Origin: an uncultured Anaeroplasmataceae bacterium
GTDB taxonomy: Bacteria > Bacillota_I > Bacilli_A > Acholeplasmatales > Anaeroplasmataceae
Assembly: GCA_910579215.1 (NCBI GenBank)
Contig: CAJTTN010000004.1
Span: 132,364 to 196,363 of the forward strand
Reading direction: 5' to 3'
DNA length: 64,000 bases
The notes beneath the pieces were generated by a model. That model saw only the letters and a program-made list of their open reading frames with translations, did no database searches and was not told the DNA's origin. The translations under genes and the position numbers were made by a program. Below, in pieces: positions 34,645-43,147 of the stretch; within the stretch, counting starts at the first letter, position 1, and every line of letters begins with the position of its first letter.

Positions 34645-35553
34645 ATGATATCCTATATAGAAGAAATTAAACAATTAAAGAAAGAGAAGAATGCAATTAT
34701 TTTAGCGCATTTCTATCAGCCAAAGGAAATACAAGATATTGCAGATTATTTGGGAGATAGTCTAAAGCTTGCTCAGGTTGCTGTCGAGGCTAAGGCAGAT
34801 ATTCTTGTTTTTTGTGGTGTTCATTTTATGGCGGAAACTGCGAAAATATTAAATCCTAAGAAAAAGGTTTTACTTCCAGTTTTAGAAGCAGGCTGTCTAA
34901 TGGCAGATATGATTACTGAATCAGATTTGAAAAAATATAGGCTCTCCCATCCAAATACAAAAATAATAACTTATGTGAATAGCACTGCCTCAACAAAGGC
35001 AGAAAGTGATTGTATTTGTACGTCAACGAATGCTTTAAAAATTATAAAGCATTATACAGATAAAGGGGAAGCTATCTTATATTGTCCTGATCAAAATCTT
35101 GCAAAGTATGCTATGAAACAGGGGAACCTTTCTTTTGATGCTTGGAAGGGATGTTGTCCCATCCATCATGACCTAGATAGGAATGAGGTTCTTAACAAGA
35201 AAAAGGAATATCCAGAGGCTCTAGTATTAGCTCATCCAGAATGCCAGCTAAATATATTAGAACTCGCAGATTATGTGGGCTCCACAAAGCAATTATTAGA
35301 TTATGTGATAAAGAGTCCTAAGGATACCTTTATTATTTGTACAGAAGAGGGGGTAATTCATGCAATGGAGAAGGCTTGTCCAGAAAAAAACTTTATTTTA
35401 GCAAGCACATCTTTACTTTGTCCAAGCATGAAGTATACTACCTTAAAGGATGTTTATACCTGCTTAGCAAAGGAAACAAATGAAATTATTGTATCAGAAG
35501 AAGTATCTAAAAGAGCGAAACTGGCTTTAGAGGAAATGCTAAAGCTTTCATAG
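34645..35553 (+). CDS. nadA: Quinolinate synthase
   Basis: A 302-residue [4Fe-4S] enzyme condensing iminoaspartate with DHAP. Motifs: AIILAHFYQPKEIQDIADYLGDS, VFCGVHFMAETAKIL (cluster Cys), YVNSTASTKAESDCICTSTNA (cluster Cys), VLAHPECQ and the C-terminal CPSMKYT Cys. It starts one base after nadC, with CAGGAG upstream, completing an NAD operon in the order B-C-A. Confidence 0.95.
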   Translation: MISYIEEIKQLKKEKNAIILAHFYQPKEIQDIADYLGDSLKLAQVAVEAKADILVFCGVHFMAETAKILNPKKKVLLPVLEAGCLMADMITESDLKKYRLSHPNTKIITYVNSTASTKAESDCICTSTNALKIIKHYTDKGEAILYCPDQNLAKYAMKQGNLSFDAWKGCCPIHHDLDRNEVLNKKKEYPEALVLAHPECQLNILELADYVGSTKQLLDYVIKSPKDTFIICTEEGVIHAMEKACPEKNFILASTSLLCPSMKYTTLKDVYTCLAKETNEIIVSEEVSKRAKLALEEMLKLS

Positions 35554-35561
35554 GAGTATGT

Positions 35562-37115
35562 ATGAGTATTTTAAAGGTGACAGACGTTTCTTTTTCCTTT
35601 GGGAATCGAGTGATATTGGAGAATGCCAGCTTTGTATTGCAAAAAGGGGAGCATATTGGCTTAATCGGCTTAAATGGAGAAGGGAAAACGACATTTATAA
35701 AAATGATTACGGGTTCTTTAACCCCTGATGAAGGAAAAATTGAATGGTGTAAAAGAATTACAACAGGCTATTTAGATCAGTATACTACATTAACCAAGGG
35801 CAAAACAATACGTGAAGTTTTAAGAGAAGCCTTTCAGCATATGTATGATTTAGAAGCAGAAATGAATCAAATGTATGAAAGGATGGGCGATTGTACCCCT
35901 GAGGAAATGGAAGAGCTTTTAGAGGAAACAGGAGAAATACAATCCGAATTAGAATCTTCAGGCTTTTACTCCCTAGAGGCAAAAATAGAAGAGGTTGCCT
36001 TTGGCTTAGGGCTAAAGGATTTAGGATTAGATCATGATGTATCTGCCTTAAGTGGTGGTCAAAGATCAAAGGTATTGCTTACAAAGCTTTTATTGGCTCA
36101 GCCTATGATTTTAATTCTAGATGAGCCTACAAACTTTTTAGATGAAGCGCAGATTACATGGCTAAAACAATATTTAGAGAATTATGAAAATGCCTTTATT
36201 TTAGTTTCACATGATGTTCCTTTCTTGAATAGTGTTGTCAATGTAATCTATCATATGGAGGATGGAACGTTAACTAGGTATACGGGAAATTATGATGGAT
36301 TTATGGCGATGTATGAGTTGAAGAAAAGACAGCAAAACATTGCTTATGAAAAGCAACAAAAGGAAATAAAAGACTTAAAAGAATTTATTGCTAAAAATAA
36401 GGCAAGGGTTGCAACGACAGATTTAGCAAAATCAAGACAACGACGCTTAGATAAAATGGAAATTATTGATAAGGCAAAGGAGCAAGTGAAACCAAATTTC
36501 AAGTTTAAAGAATGTGGTGCATCAGGTAAATTCGTTATAACTGCAAATGATTTAGTGATTGGATATCATGAGCCTTTATCAGCAAAACTAAATTTTACAA
36601 TTGAAAGAGGACAAAAGGTTGTCATTAAAGGTGCCAATGGAATAGGAAAAACTACACTTTTAAAGACTCTTCTTGGCTTACTTCCTCCCTTATCTGGGGA
36701 ATGTAAATTGGATTATAATATACATTATGGATATTTTGCACAAGAGGAATCTAATTCAAAAAATACAGCACATGAGGAAATATGGCAGGAGTATCCTGCT
36801 ATGACAAATGCTGAGGTTCGAGGAGCCTTAGCAGCCTGTGGCTTAAATAAAGATAAGATTGAATCCTTGATGATGGTTTTATCAGGTGGTGAAGCAGCTA
36901 AGGTTAGATTATGTAAAATTATGCTTAAGGAATGTAATACCTTAATATTAGATGAGCCAACCAATCACTTGGATGTATTAGCAAAGGAAGCCTTAAAGGA
37001 AGCTCTTAAAGCATTTAAAGGAACGATTGTTCTTGTTTGCCATGAGCCTGAATTTTATGAGGATTTGGTAACAGATACCATAGATGCAGAAAAGTGGACA
37101 ACAAAGCTTATATAA
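35562..37115 (+). CDS. ABC-F family ATP-binding protein
   Basis: A 517-residue duplicated-ATPase protein without membrane segments. Half 1: GLNGEGKTT (Walker A), LSGGQRSKV (signature), LILDEPTNFLD (Walker B). The linker is charged. Half 2: GANGIGKTT, LSGGEAAKV and LILDEPTNHLD. ABC-F proteins act on the ribosome in translation or antibiotic protection. It starts 8 bases after nadA with GGAG upstream. Unlike the ABC-F remnants at 10.5-12.1 kb it is intact. Confidence 0.92.
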   Translation: MSILKVTDVSFSFGNRVILENASFVLQKGEHIGLIGLNGEGKTTFIKMITGSLTPDEGKIEWCKRITTGYLDQYTTLTKGKTIREVLREAFQHMYDLEAEMNQMYERMGDCTPEEMEELLEETGEIQSELESSGFYSLEAKIEEVAFGLGLKDLGLDHDVSALSGGQRSKVLLTKLLLAQPMILILDEPTNFLDEAQITWLKQYLENYENAFILVSHDVPFLNSVVNVIYHMEDGTLTRYTGNYDGFMAMYELKKRQQNIAYEKQQKEIKDLKEFIAKNKARVATTDLAKSRQRRLDKMEIIDKAKEQVKPNFKFKECGASGKFVITANDLVIGYHEPLSAKLNFTIERGQKVVIKGANGIGKTTLLKTLLGLLPPLSGECKLDYNIHYGYFAQEESNSKNTAHEEIWQEYPAMTNAEVRGALAACGLNKDKIESLMMVLSGGEAAKVRLCKIMLKECNTLILDEPTNHLDVLAKEALKEALKAFKGTIVLVCHEPEFYEDLVTDTIDAEKWTTKLI

Positions 37116-37151
37116 GAGAAGTATATTTAAAGAAAGTAGAGGTGAGCTAAA

Positions 37152-38474
37152 ATGCTGAAGGAGTATAAAAATGTCAAAGTTAACTATGAAGCGGATGCTA
37201 TTATAGAAATCAATACTAAGGAATATAGGATTCATGATTGTATTGATGGAGAAGACATTTTAGTTGAAACTGAAGGGAAATACCCTTATCTTGCAAAGGT
37301 TTTAAAGCCAAGCCCTCATCGTATTACAAATGGATGTCCTTATCAAAGGGAATGTGGAGGGTGCCAGTTTATGCATATGGAATATGGCTATGAGCTGGAT
37401 CAAAAGGAAAAATTTTTACAGGAATTATTTAAAGGGATAAAGAATATACCTCCTATTGAAATCATTCCTAGCTTTGAATATCTTCACTATAGAAATAAAA
37501 GTCAAATGACTTACAAATTATCTAAAACTAAAAAGGTGGTTTGTGGTTTTTATGAGGAATATTCTCATAAATTGATTACCGTTTCGGATTGTATGCTACA
37601 GGCCAAGCCATCTAATGAAGTAATTAAAGAGATAAATAAAATTTTATCTAAGCATAAAATAAAACCATATGATGAAAAAACTAAGACAGGAACCTTACGT
37701 CATATACTTATTCGTTATGGCTATCAAACGAAAGAACTTATGTTGATCTTAGTTACCAATGGAGAAATTTTTCCAGGTAGAAATAATGTGGTAAAGGATA
37801 TTTTAAAGCTTAATCTAAATATTAAAACCATTGTTCAAAATTTTAATGCTAGGGATACTTCTATTGTATTAGGAGAAAAAAATAAAATATTATATGGTGC
37901 TGGCTTTATTTATGAAAATATTGGAGCTTATCGATTTAAAATATCTCCAAATAGTTTTTTTCAAATTAATTCTTTAGGAATGAAAAAGCTTTATACCCTA
38001 GCTCTATCTCAAGCAGATATCACAAATTCAGATATAGTTTTAGATGCATATTGTGGGGTGGGAACTATATCTATCTTTGCCTCAAGATATGCAAAGGAGG
38101 TTATAGGTGTAGAGCTTTCAAAACAAGCGATTGAGGATGCTAGAATTAATGCAAGACTGAATCAAATTGAAAATGTAAGCTTCATATGTGATGATGCTAC
38201 AAATTTTATTACTCATGCAGCAAAAGAAAAAGCACATTTTGATATTCTTATTCTAGATCCTCCAAGAGATGGATCTACTCCTCAATTCATACAAGCGATA
38301 GGATATTTAAAGCCAAGAAAGGTAATCTATATTTCTTGTAATCCTATAACCCTTAAAAGAGATTTAAATCTATTTAGAGATTTAGATTATAAAATATCTA
38401 AAATTACAGGCTATGATAATTTTCCTCGAACGAAACATATTGAGGTAATCACATTACTAGAACTAAAGAAATAA
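37152..38474 (+). CDS. rlmD: 23S rRNA (uracil-5)-methyltransferase, RlmD/RumA family
   Basis: A 440-residue RNA m5U methyltransferase. The N-terminal cluster ligands are in CPYQRECGGCQF. The methyltransferase domain has FFQINSLGMKKLY, LDAYCGVGTISIFA, ILDPPRDGS, and the catalytic cysteine in YISCNPITLKRDL. The TRAM domain seen in some relatives appears reduced. GAGGTGAGC precedes the ATG. The C-terminal sequence KHIEVITLLEL is duplicated at 40.25 kb; the 3' end of this gene family is a known integration site for mobile elements in streptococci. Confidence 0.93.
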   Translation: MLKEYKNVKVNYEADAIIEINTKEYRIHDCIDGEDILVETEGKYPYLAKVLKPSPHRITNGCPYQRECGGCQFMHMEYGYELDQKEKFLQELFKGIKNIPPIEIIPSFEYLHYRNKSQMTYKLSKTKKVVCGFYEEYSHKLITVSDCMLQAKPSNEVIKEINKILSKHKIKPYDEKTKTGTLRHILIRYGYQTKELMLILVTNGEIFPGRNNVVKDILKLNLNIKTIVQNFNARDTSIVLGEKNKILYGAGFIYENIGAYRFKISPNSFFQINSLGMKKLYTLALSQADITNSDIVLDAYCGVGTISIFASRYAKEVIGVELSKQAIEDARINARLNQIENVSFICDDATNFITHAAKEKAHFDILILDPPRDGSTPQFIQAIGYLKPRKVIYISCNPITLKRDLNLFRDLDYKISKITGYDNFPRTKHIEVITLLELKK

Positions 38475-38477
38475 AAC
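38435..38477 (+). repeat. Left copy of a 43-base repeat at the rlmD 3' end (candidate attL)
   Basis: Starts ACATATTGAGGTAATC and spans the last codons of rlmD. It matches 40252-40294 at about 37 of 43 bases, with weaker similarity continuing for roughly 100 bases downstream of both copies. Confidence 0.6.
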
Positions 38478-38479
38478 TA

Positions 38480-38524
38480 AAACCTAAAAATACATTGTAA
38501 TATCAAGATATTTTTAGGTTTTTT
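38480..38524 (+). terminator. Terminator after rlmD
   Basis: AAACCTAAAAATA pairs perfectly with TATTTTTAGGTTT and is followed by TTTC. Confidence 0.9.
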
Positions 38525-39043
38525 CTTTTGAAATTTTAATCCATTATTTTCCATTTATTTTTAACATAATTCAACCAACCTTGTGTTGGTATCCATAAAA
38601 AACAAATAGATAAAAGGCTTTAACCTCGTTCTACGGAATAGAAATGGCTAGATGGAATTTCTAGTATTTTTAGAAGACATTCGAGCCTTGTTTTACTAAA
38701 AAAATAAGATCTTATCTTTGCATTAGTAAAGTAATAAATTTAAGTATGGTTTAATAAATAACATCAAAACCATCAATAACAATTAAGAAATATAAAAAAA
38801 TTATATTTTAATTGAGTTCCTCAAAAATTAAATAAGGTTATATCGTTTATGATAAAATCTTTAAAAATTTGTAGAAGTGTACCAAAATTTATATATTTTT
38901 AGGAAGTATAACTCAAAGTAACTTACCCGAATTAAAAAATAGGGAAACTTAAAAAAATGACAATTAAAAAATATTACAAAAAATAAAACTTATGGTAAAA
39001 TATATATACAAGGTATATTTGTTTGTTCATTAACATATACTAA
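38525..39043. other. AT-rich region without recognised gene
   Basis: No ORF is supported. The stretch 38614-38689 can fold (AAGGCT/AGCCTT outside, GAAAT/ATTTC inside) but lacks a known RNA signature. Confidence 0.4.
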
Positions 39044-39110
39044 AATGTCATGTGACATTGGGCTGGCTTTTGCCTTGGTCCACCAACGGCGGGAAATAGT
39101 CCCGCTTTTC
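39044..39110 (+). ncRNA. Structured RNA upstream of a DUF3800 gene (DUF3800-motif type)
   Basis: A compact GC-rich element in AT-rich surroundings: hairpin AATGTCA-TG-TGACATT (39044-39059), TTGG-TCCA-CCAA (about 39075-39086) and a strong stem GCGGGA-AATAG-TCCCGC (39089-39105) with a T-rich tail. It ends 20 bases before a DUF3800 gene. Several conserved RNA motifs upstream of DUF3800 genes have been described. Assignment to one of them is by position and structure only. Confidence 0.6.
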
Positions 39111-39130
39111 TTTTGGTTTGGAGTGGTTTG

Positions 39131-39786
39131 ATGGAAAAAATATTGAGTATTTTTATAGATGAATCTGGCGATTTTGGCTTTATAAAAGATGCATCAAAAT
39201 ACTATTTAATAACTATGGTCTTTCATGATCAAAAATTAAATATTTCTTCTAATATTGAGAAAATTAAGGGTAAACCTGTTTTTCATGCAGGTCCAATTAT
39301 AAGAAGATAACCACCTTTTCAAGATTCAACTATAGAAGAAAGAAAAAAATATTTCAATCAATATTTCTATTTGCAATGAGTTTACCAATAAAATATAAAA
39401 CTTTTCAATTTATAAAGAAAGAATATAATAATGATATATTGAAGTTTGAACGAAAAATGACAAGAGAATTATATAGCTTCTTTATGGAATATTACGAGTT
39501 TTTTAACGGATATAAAATAATTATTTATTATGATAATGGGCAACACCATATTACTAGAATATTAAATAATTCTCTAGCTATTACAGGATTGGAATATGAT
39601 TTTAAAAGAGAAGTTCATCCATATAATTATAGGTTGTTTCAAGTTGCAGATTTTATTACCACAGTAAGATTATTAGAATTGAAATCTAATAATAAAGAAT
39701 CATCTAAATCGGAATTGAAATTTATTGACTCAAGACATTTAAAGAAAAATTATATTAAAATGATTAATAAGAAAGAAATAAGTTGA
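39131..39786 (+). pseudogene. Broken DUF3800 gene
   Basis: The first part, ILSIFIDESGDFGFIKDASK to HAGPIIRR, is the N-terminus of a DUF3800 protein (FIDESGxFG motif). The frame is cut by TAA at 39308-39310, where the family usually has a charged residue, and the sequence continues in frame to about 39375. There a frameshift moves it to the frame MSLPIKYKTFQF...GLEYDFKREVHPYNY...LFQVADFI, the C-terminal half with the expected VADF. DUF3800 proteins are RNase H-fold proteins of unknown function common on mobile islands. Confidence 0.8.
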
Positions 39787-39861
39787 TTCATTCAGTCAGC
39801 CTGCATTTTAATTGTGTGTTCAAAATAGATGAAAATTTCTTCTTTTTAATAAGACAACATT

Positions 39862-40117
39862 TGTAAAAAGAAGCATATGGCTTTTTCTTTGAATTTATCC
39901 AAACAAATGTCCAGTTAAATATTGAATTAACAGAACAAGAACAAATCATATTCAATCTAATAAATAATTCAAAAAAAATAAGTAAATCAGAATTAGCACT
40001 CCGAATTGGCAAATCTGAAAAACTTTTCAGAGAATTATTGCATCACTTATAAACAAAGATTTAATCATTAGAATAGGTTCTAATAAAGATGGTTATTAGA
40101 CTGTGAAAGATAATTAA
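39862..40117 (+). pseudogene. Remnant of a winged-helix C-terminal domain (AlbA_2/AAA_4-type protein)
   Basis: A frame reading KEAYGFFFEFIQTNVQLNIE, then LTEQEQIIFNLI, then KISKSELALRIGKSEK, continues after a frameshift near 40035 as IIASLINKDLIIRIGSNKDGY. A TAG then sits where tryptophan is expected before TVKDN and the final TAA. This is the winged-helix tail found on RecG-like/AlbA_2 putative regulators. The body of the gene is missing. Confidence 0.55.
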
Positions 40118-40251
40118 GAAAATCTATTTTTTATATAAATACAAGATGTATGTCTGTTAGAATAGATGTAGATAATATTTTATAATAAGAAATGATATGT
40201 TATTATTTAAACTACAACATCCTAGTGTACTAGTATTTTTATAAGTACCAT

Positions 40252-40294
40252 ACATATTGAAGTAATAACATTATTAGAACTAAGAAAACAAAAC
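40252..40294 (+). repeat. Right copy of the rlmD 3'-end repeat (candidate attR)
   Basis: Starts ACATATTGAAGTAATA and still encodes HIEVITLLEL in one frame, as the end of rlmD does. It differs from the left copy at about six of 43 positions, so the duplication is old. Confidence 0.6.
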
Positions 40295-40595
40295 ATCAAA
40301 ATGTATTGAAATTTGAACACTTGTTTAGAAGTCAAGATTTTCACTTAAAATAGGTTGCTAATTCATTAAATATCTTTTAAAAATAATTTAACCAACTATC
40401 CCACATAAATAAAATTTGACTAAGAAAGTTTACATTAATATAGTATTTTTGCTTCATGCATGATTAGAATGATCTTATTGTTGTTCTCTTTTTATTTTCT
40501 ATTAGTATTTTTATAGTTTGATAGATATTTTGTTCTTTTATTTTTTATAAATTTTATCTTAATTTTATTATAAATTATCAAGTACGAAACCTGAT

Positions 40596-40632
40596 ATGAT
40601 ACCTCCAAAATAGACAAATAAAATAATTAAAA
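40596..40632 (+). repeat. 37-base dispersed direct repeat, copy 1
   Basis: Starts ATGATACCTCCAAAATAGAC. The copy at 54930-54966 has the same orientation and matches at 35 of 37 bases. Confidence 0.75.
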
Positions 40633-40680
40633 TATAACTATTAACAAATTATCATCTTTAATGGGGAAAAATCTTTTTTC

Positions 40681-40708
40681 TTGACTTTATTAATAGGGAT
40701 GCTATAAT
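40681..40708 (+). promoter_or_regulatory. Promoter of the secreted-protein/ABC operon
   Basis: TTGACT (40681-40686), 16-base spacer, TATAAT (40703-40708), about 22 bases before the start. Confidence 0.8.
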
Positions 40709-40729
40709 AATTTTGAGGTGAGTAAATTT

Positions 40730-41497
40730 GTGAAGAAGATATTATTTGTTTGTTTTATGTTTGTTCTTAATATGTTAATTATTGTCGGGGTAGATACAAA
40801 TGCGTTTTCTGTTGATGATGAATATTATGATATGCTTGTGAAACAAGATCTTAAAGATTATTCTAAAAAAATAGAAAAATTAAGCCATTCTAAAAATATA
40901 GGTGCTTATTACAAAGTTGGAATTATGGGGCATCGTAGGGTTGTTGAAATAGGAGAATTCAAAGGGCTAAAATATGTTGAACTTTCTTCTAGTGAAGATT
41001 TTGAAATAGGCACTTTGAGTGGCATGGAAGAAAAAGAAACAACTGTTTATGAAGTAGAAAAAACCACGATGACTTCAAAAAAAATAGTTCTAGGTTTTTT
41101 AAAAATTCTTTCGACCACCCTTAATTTTGGCGATATAGGCTCAGTAGGAACTGAAAATAATTCTAGTTTTGAATTTGAATTTGAAAGTCAAACAAAATAT
41201 TCAGAGAAGACTATTAAAGAGTACACACGAACTTTAAACTACAATTTCAATAAAGTAATACCAGAACAAACAACAGTTTCTGTTGGGCAAGTGGCTTTAG
41301 TTGCTGAATTTGCAATTACTTCTAGTTATACACAGGAACAAAATATGTTTGGGCAATGGGGAAAAATTAAAAATACAGAAGTAAAGGATTATATTGCTAC
41401 GTATATTGTTGCAACTGTAACAACATTTATTTACCAAAAAGGGTTTGGAACTACAGATACTGCGTATCATCCTTTTGGAGTTATTAATTTAGATTAG
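40730..41497 (+). CDS. Secreted cysteine-free protein of unknown family (operon gene 1)
   Basis: About 255 residues with a clear signal peptide: KK, then a 20-residue hydrophobic core, then a cleavage-like NAFS near residue 25. The mature part has no cysteine and is rich in Thr, Ser, Glu and Tyr. A long alternating polar/hydrophobic stretch (about residues 135-200, including FEFEFESQTKYSEKT and EQTTVSVGQVALVAEFAITS) suggests extended beta strands, somewhat like the stem of aerolysin/ETX-type pore formers; this is only a resemblance. GTG 40730 follows GAGGTGA by 8 bases. It is co-transcribed with two permeases and an ABC ATPase and may be their cargo or partner. Confidence 0.75.
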   Translation: MKKILFVCFMFVLNMLIIVGVDTNAFSVDDEYYDMLVKQDLKDYSKKIEKLSHSKNIGAYYKVGIMGHRRVVEIGEFKGLKYVELSSSEDFEIGTLSGMEEKETTVYEVEKTTMTSKKIVLGFLKILSTTLNFGDIGSVGTENNSSFEFEFESQTKYSEKTIKEYTRTLNYNFNKVIPEQTTVSVGQVALVAEFAITSSYTQEQNMFGQWGKIKNTEVKDYIATYIVATVTTFIYQKGFGTTDTAYHPFGVINLD

Positions 41498-41498
41498 A

Positions 41499-42503
41499 AT
41501 GAAATCAAAAGAAAAATTTATTAAAATTATAAAGAAAAATTTATACTTATTTTTGACTTATCTAATAATATGTATTTGCATATTATTTCTATGTGTGTTT
41601 TTAGGGGATTCTTTTTGCAAAATAAAAGAATATAGAAGTTACTTTTATCAGAATCACGCCTATTTGGTATGCCCCTCCTATGAAGATTATAATTTCCTTA
41701 TGTCTAAGGAAAATTTTGATAAAAATAGTGTTACATTATATGGCAAAGAAGTTATTGAAATAGAGGGATTAAATTATGAAGTAATCTATTCTTCTAATTT
41801 AGAAAATGGAGAAATTCTTATTTTAGATGAAACAATCAAAGTCTATAAAACGGAAGAAGCGTTAGATAAGTCAAAAATATATCAAACACAATCGAATTTT
41901 AAATTTGCGACAAAAAAAGATCTGTCTTTACTTAAATTACCTTTTGTAGAAGATAAAACACCCAGCTTTTTATATAAATATAAGGAAATGAAAACTATAG
42001 AATATAAAGGTCTATATTTGATTGTTTTTAATAAAGAATCAGAACTTTTTTATGACTTTTGTAAAATGTTTGGTTATCCTAATATTAGAGAGGGGTTAAC
42101 AATAGAATCAAGATGCTTTGCTTATGGAACTGACGAGGCTAACTCTACAGGTATTATTCAAAATATTTTTAAATTTGTTAGTGTAATTTACTTCATACCA
42201 ATAATATTTTTTGTTGTTTGGATTAAGTATATATATGAATTCTTTATGCAATCAGAATTAAAGGAATTACAAATTCACTATTATTTCTATAAAACAAAAA
42301 GTAAAATATGGGGACAAGAATTTATAAGAAATCTTTGTTTGTTTTTATTATGTTCTTTTTTTGCTCTTGGAGCTTATAGTATATTTGTAAAAATAACTAA
42401 AGAAGCCATTTTATTATTTTATTTATTTATCTTATTAGAAATTATGATATTATTTTTCTTTATTAAACATTTAGTATATAAAAATTTACGGATGGTGTTA
42501 TGA
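41499..42503 (+). CDS. Half-size permease-like membrane protein (operon gene 2)
   Basis: A 334-residue protein with FtsX/MacB-like topology: one N-terminal membrane segment (LFLTYLIICICILFLCVFL), an outside domain of about 185 residues, and three C-terminal membrane segments (starting near FKFVSVIYFIPIIFFVVWI). It starts one base after the secreted-protein stop and overlaps the ATPase gene by ATGA. With the permease at 43140 it could form a heterodimeric transporter. Together they have the size of one 7-TM 'bacteriocin-associated' membrane protein. Confidence 0.7.
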   Translation: MKSKEKFIKIIKKNLYLFLTYLIICICILFLCVFLGDSFCKIKEYRSYFYQNHAYLVCPSYEDYNFLMSKENFDKNSVTLYGKEVIEIEGLNYEVIYSSNLENGEILILDETIKVYKTEEALDKSKIYQTQSNFKFATKKDLSLLKLPFVEDKTPSFLYKYKEMKTIEYKGLYLIVFNKESELFYDFCKMFGYPNIREGLTIESRCFAYGTDEANSTGIIQNIFKFVSVIYFIPIIFFVVWIKYIYEFFMQSELKELQIHYYFYKTKSKIWGQEFIRNLCLFLLCSFFALGAYSIFVKITKEAILLFYLFILLEIMILFFFIKHLVYKNLRMVL

Positions 42504-43147
42504 TGAAATGGACTTTACAAATTGAAAACAAAAGTTTTAATAATTTAAATCTTTTTTTAGATACTAAAGTAGAATTTGAATCTGGTAAATTTTATGCAAT
42601 AAAAGGGGAATCTGGTATAGGAAAAACAACCCTTTTGAAAATGATAGGTTTATTAGAATCTTTTAAAGGCGATAGTTTTATAAATGAAAACAAGATAGAC
42701 TATAAAGAATTAGAAAAATATAGACGGGATACCTTTACTTATATTTTTCAGGATTTTAAATTAATTCCTGAGCTTACTGCTTATGAAAATGCCATTCTGC
42801 CTTTAAAAAATCTTCATGAACCAGTGGATTTAGCATATCTAGATGAACTTTCTGAATTTTTAGGTATTGTTTCAATTTTACATAAAAAAGTTAAATTTTT
42901 ATCAGGCGGAGAAGCACAACGAGCAGCTATTCTTCGTGCGTTACTAACAAGACGACCTTTTATTTTAGCAGATGAGCCTACTGGTAGTCTTGATGGAAAT
43001 AATGTAGATATCGTAATGTCTATTTTAAAGGAAGTCGTTAAAAAATATAATCGAACAATCATAATGGTGACTCATGATAAAAATTTAGATGAATATTTTG
43101 ATTGCATTTATAAAATTGAAGAGAAAAAGGTTGTGCTATATGTATAA
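42500..43147 (+). CDS. ABC transporter ATP-binding protein (LolD/MacB type; operon gene 3)
   Basis: A 215-residue ATPase. Walker A is GESGIGKTT, the Q-loop FQDFKLIPELTAYENAILPL, the signature LSGGEAQRAAIL, Walker B FILADEPTGSLDG and the switch His MVTHD. The LTAYEN and DEPTGSLD wording is that of the LolD/MacB/SalX group, which works with FtsX-like permeases such as those encoded on each side. Confidence 0.92.
   Translation: MMKWTLQIENKSFNNLNLFLDTKVEFESGKFYAIKGESGIGKTTLLKMIGLLESFKGDSFINENKIDYKELEKYRRDTFTYIFQDFKLIPELTAYENAILPLKNLHEPVDLAYLDELSEFLGIVSILHKKVKFLSGGEAQRAAILRALLTRRPFILADEPTGSLDGNNVDIVMSILKEVVKKYNRTIIMVTHDKNLDEYFDCIYKIEEKKVVLYV

Larger units (their letters stand above)
40118..40680. 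other. AT-rich region without gene
   Basis: Contains the right-hand rlmD-end repeat (40252-40294) and one copy of a 37-base dispersed repeat (40596-40632). I see no coding frame or RNA signature otherwise. Confidence 0.5.

Noticed and set aside
39788..40012. Minus-strand frame of 74 codons.
   Set aside because: It overlaps the plus-strand winged-helix remnant, whose translation is recognisable; the minus frame has no ribosome site or family resemblance.
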